A stretch of 53,241 nucleotides of DNA from Anaerovibrio sp. JC8 (GTDB lineage: Bacteria > Bacillota > Negativicutes > Selenomonadales > Selenomonadaceae). Location: NCBI RefSeq assembly GCF_002100115.1, contig NZ_ANBM01000014.1, forward strand, positions 1 through 53,241. The letters are read 5' to 3'. Below the pieces are notes generated by a model, which searched no databases, was not told the DNA's origin, and saw nothing but the letters and a program-made list of their open reading frames with translations. The translations under genes were made by a program, and so were the position numbers. Below are positions 51,949 to 53,241 of the stretch, piece after piece. Numbering within the stretch: position 1 is the first letter of the stretch; the number at the start of each line of letters is the position of its first letter.

Positions 51949-52452
51949 TTAATCCAGGGCTGCCTTAAGCTCCTTGGAAGCCTCCACAACCTTGTTAAGG
52001 CTTGCATTGATACGCTCAGCAGCACCAGCCTGCTCACGGCCCATGGCCTCAATGGCATTGATGGATGCAGTAATATCTGTAACTGCCTTGTTCATTTCGT
52101 TCAAGGTCTTCTTAATGCTCTCAGTAGCGTTACGGGACTGCTCAGCCAGCTTACGAACCTCCTCTGCTACAACCGCAAAGCCACGGCCCTGCTCGCCTGC
52201 ACGGGCAGCCTCGATGGAAGCATTAAGGGAAAGAAGGTTGGTCTCCTCTGCGATCTCAGCAATAATACCAAGTGCCTTAATGGTCTCAGCATTTTTCTCT
52301 GCCAGCAGCTTTGCCTGCTGAACAGATTCCTGACCAACATCATTAAACTTGGCTGCACTCTTTCCAAGAGAAGTAGTTTCATCAAAAGCAGCATCTGCAT
52401 AGCTGGCGATATCCTTAATCAAGGTGCTCTGAGCTTCATTATCTATTGCCAT
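51949..52452 (-). CDS. Minimal soluble chemoreceptor signalling-domain protein
   Basis: 167 residues consisting of the antiparallel coiled-coil tip of a methyl-accepting chemotaxis protein and little else: [20 protein letters not shown] (the CheA/CheW contact hairpin) then [20 protein letters not shown]. No membrane segment, no sensor domain, no HAMP. GGGAGG precedes the ATG. It could sense through another protein or be a truncated receptor. The start is clear and no sensor domain lies upstream in any frame. Confidence 0.88.
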   Translation of the reverse strand: MAIDNEAQSTLIKDIASYADAAFDETTSLGKSAAKFNDVGQESVQQAKLLAEKNAETIKALGIIAEIAEETNLLSLNASIEAARAGEQGRGFAVVAEEVRKLAEQSRNATESIKKTLNEMNKAVTDITASINAIEAMGREQAGAAERINASLNKVVEASKELKAALD

Positions 52453-52518
52453 ATCAAATATCCTCCCTAAAAATATTCATGATTAATCCAACGATAACTG
52501 TGTCTAAATTCTAATATT

Positions 52519-52546
52519 CGACATAGATTGAATGATACCTGCAACT
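52519..52546 (-). promoter_or_regulatory. TTGCAGG-N15-GTCGAA motif, copy at the mini-chemoreceptor
   Basis: Minus strand TTGCAGG, exactly 15 bases, GTCGAA, about 66 bases before the ATG; same as at 15555-15588. Confidence 0.45.
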
Positions 52547-52570
52547 GGAATAAAAAAAGACAGAAAAATT

Positions 52571-52635
52571 TGCGGGCGGCATGCGGGAAAGAAGATACTG
52601 TATTGAGCATATTAAAGATGCGGGTGGCATGCGGG
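52571..52635. repeat. Short direct repeats TGCGGGYGGCATGCGGG
   Basis: 17-base units at 52571-52587 and 52619-52635 differ at one base. GCATGC lies inside each. They stand upstream of the chemoreceptor gene in a gene-free stretch (52453-53080). Confidence 0.7.
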
Positions 52636-52854
52636 TGATTTCATGAATAAGCAGAGCGTGAATTGTCACATCTGAAGAAATATATTTGAACCGATATGAA
52701 GTGGCTGACGGCTGCGTAGCCCGTCAATACAATGACGAAGTACTACCCTGACTTGATGTGACACTAGCGGCGCTTATGAATGAAACACCCCATGACAGGC
52801 CCCGTACTTGATTTCTTATATCGAAGCCATGCCACTGTCCCAGGCCGACCGCGG

Positions 52855-52973
52855 AGCAAGACGGGATGGCACCCGTCTTGTTCCGGTGAATATGCCACCG
52901 GGCTTAAACGCCGCGGAACAACACAAGCAGGCGCTTGTCTTGTTCCGGTGAATATGCCACCGGCATATTCACC
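52855..52973. repeat. Cluster of three strong hairpins with a 27-bp direct repeat
   Basis: Hairpins at 52855-52882, 52915-52946 and 52947-52973; the last is perfect, with 12-bp arms and a 3-base loop. The 27 bases at 52875-52901 recur exactly at 52937-52963. ORFs of 72 and 87 codons cross the area on both strands but look incidental. Confidence 0.7.
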
Positions 52974-52974
52974 C

Positions 52975-53023
52975 CCAGCCAAGTACTTTCGGCGGACAAA
53001 CTATGAAGCACATAAACGCCGAA
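52975..53023 (-). pseudogene. Rearranged 5S rRNA fragment
   Basis: 52975-52994 repeats 20 bases of the 5S gene (53111-53130) in the same orientation, and 53006-53023 is the reverse complement of 53124-53141. So two overlapping bits of 5S lie head to head beside the real gene. Confidence 0.65.
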
Positions 53024-53041
53024 ACGGACTGAGAAGACAAT

Positions 53042-53072
53042 AAAAAAAGAGCCATCTCATAAGAGATAGCTC
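53042..53072 (-). terminator. Terminator of the rRNA operon
   Basis: Minus strand GAGC-ATCTC...GAGAT-GCTC followed by TTTTTTT, eight bases past the 5S gene. Confidence 0.85.
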
Positions 53073-53080
53073 TTTTTTAA

Positions 53081-53194
53081 CTGGCAACTTCCTATCCTCC
53101 CAGGCCGTCTCCAGCCAAGTACTTTCGGCGTTTATGTGCTTAACTACTGTGTTCGGAATGGGAACAGGTGGGACCACATAGCCAACGTCACCAG
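53081..53194 (-). rRNA. rrf: 5S ribosomal RNA
   Basis: The minus strand begins CTGGTGACGTTGGC and contains TCCCATTCCGAACACAG and the conserved GTACTTGG; its 3' end GTTGCCAG pairs with the start. The 23S gene should lie off the right edge, as 53195-53241 looks like spacer. Confidence 0.95.
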
Positions 53195-53241
53195 ATATTC
53201 AGTTGTGAGTATGTACCCACAAAACTATACAGAAACAAGCT

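Noticed and set aside
52780-53043. An 87-codon ORF beside the 5S gene
   Set aside because: It is made of hairpins, direct repeats and 5S pieces; proteins of this kind next to rRNA are usually spurious.

Overview
The window most likely comes from the Negativicutes (Selenomonas/Anaerovibrio-like), an anaerobic diderm Firmicute. The gene content mixes Firmicute operon structure (dnaX-ebfC-recR-bofA, prfA-prmC-tsaC-rpiB-glyA-upp) with outer-membrane traits (a 2394-residue autotransporter with a C-terminal barrel, an ArnT-like membrane glycosyltransferase). It also carries oxygen-sensitive enzymes: a glycyl radical enzyme, a 2-oxoacid:ferredoxin oxidoreductase and a siroheme sulfite reductase. The assignment is inferred from content; no 16S sequence is present. 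The window lies between two rRNA operons, both on the minus strand. The promoter and leader of one are at the left edge (16S off the window), and the 5S gene and terminator of the other are at the right edge.

Layout. 0.3-7.1 kb: bofA, recR, ebfC, dnaX, SRP RNA, tRNA-Ser, a CheY/CheX-like pair and aspA. 7.09-17.58 kb: a probable genomic island in tRNA-Arg(CCT), bounded by a 48-bp direct repeat of the tRNA 3' half. It holds a truncated zinc peptidase, a YbjN-like protein, the giant autotransporter with an unusual leader, a 128-bp structured repeat and an orphan HipA-like kinase; no integrase is seen. 17.6-30.0 kb: housekeeping genes on the minus strand (NiaP-like transporter, GT, murA, Fe-alcohol dehydrogenase, upp, glyA, rpiB, tsaC, prmC, prfA, yqhQ, rpmE). 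30.1-42.9 kb: a ClpX paralogue, a hybrid kinase lacking its phosphoacceptor His, aroF, pheA, korDABC, fbp, a flagellin with a sigma-28 promoter, and an unknown anchored protein. 43.0-50.8 kb: a six-gene plus-strand operon described below. 50.9-53.2 kb: DedA, three tRNAs, a minimal chemoreceptor signalling domain, and a patch of hairpins and 5S debris next to the 5S gene.

The most interesting system is the operon at 43.0-50.8 kb: a glycyl radical enzyme, its radical-SAM activase, a TauT/SsuT-type ABC importer (permease, ATPase, lipoprotein) and a siroheme sulfite reductase. It reads as a self-contained anaerobic route for taking sulfur from an organosulfonate: import, radical C-S cleavage to sulfite, then reduction to sulfide. 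The lyase keeps, in register, the residues I recall as contacting the sulfonate in isethionate sulfite-lyase. Unlike the known dissimilatory systems, there are no microcompartment, TRAP-transporter or DsrAB genes around it.

Other leads are the two 128-bp repeats with compensatory stem changes, a shared TTGCAGG-N15-GTCGAA motif in front of the autotransporter leader and the mini-chemoreceptor, and the autotransporter leader with a G8 tract, a 31-codon ORF and an attenuator-like hairpin. All coordinates and counts were made by eye; no database was searched.
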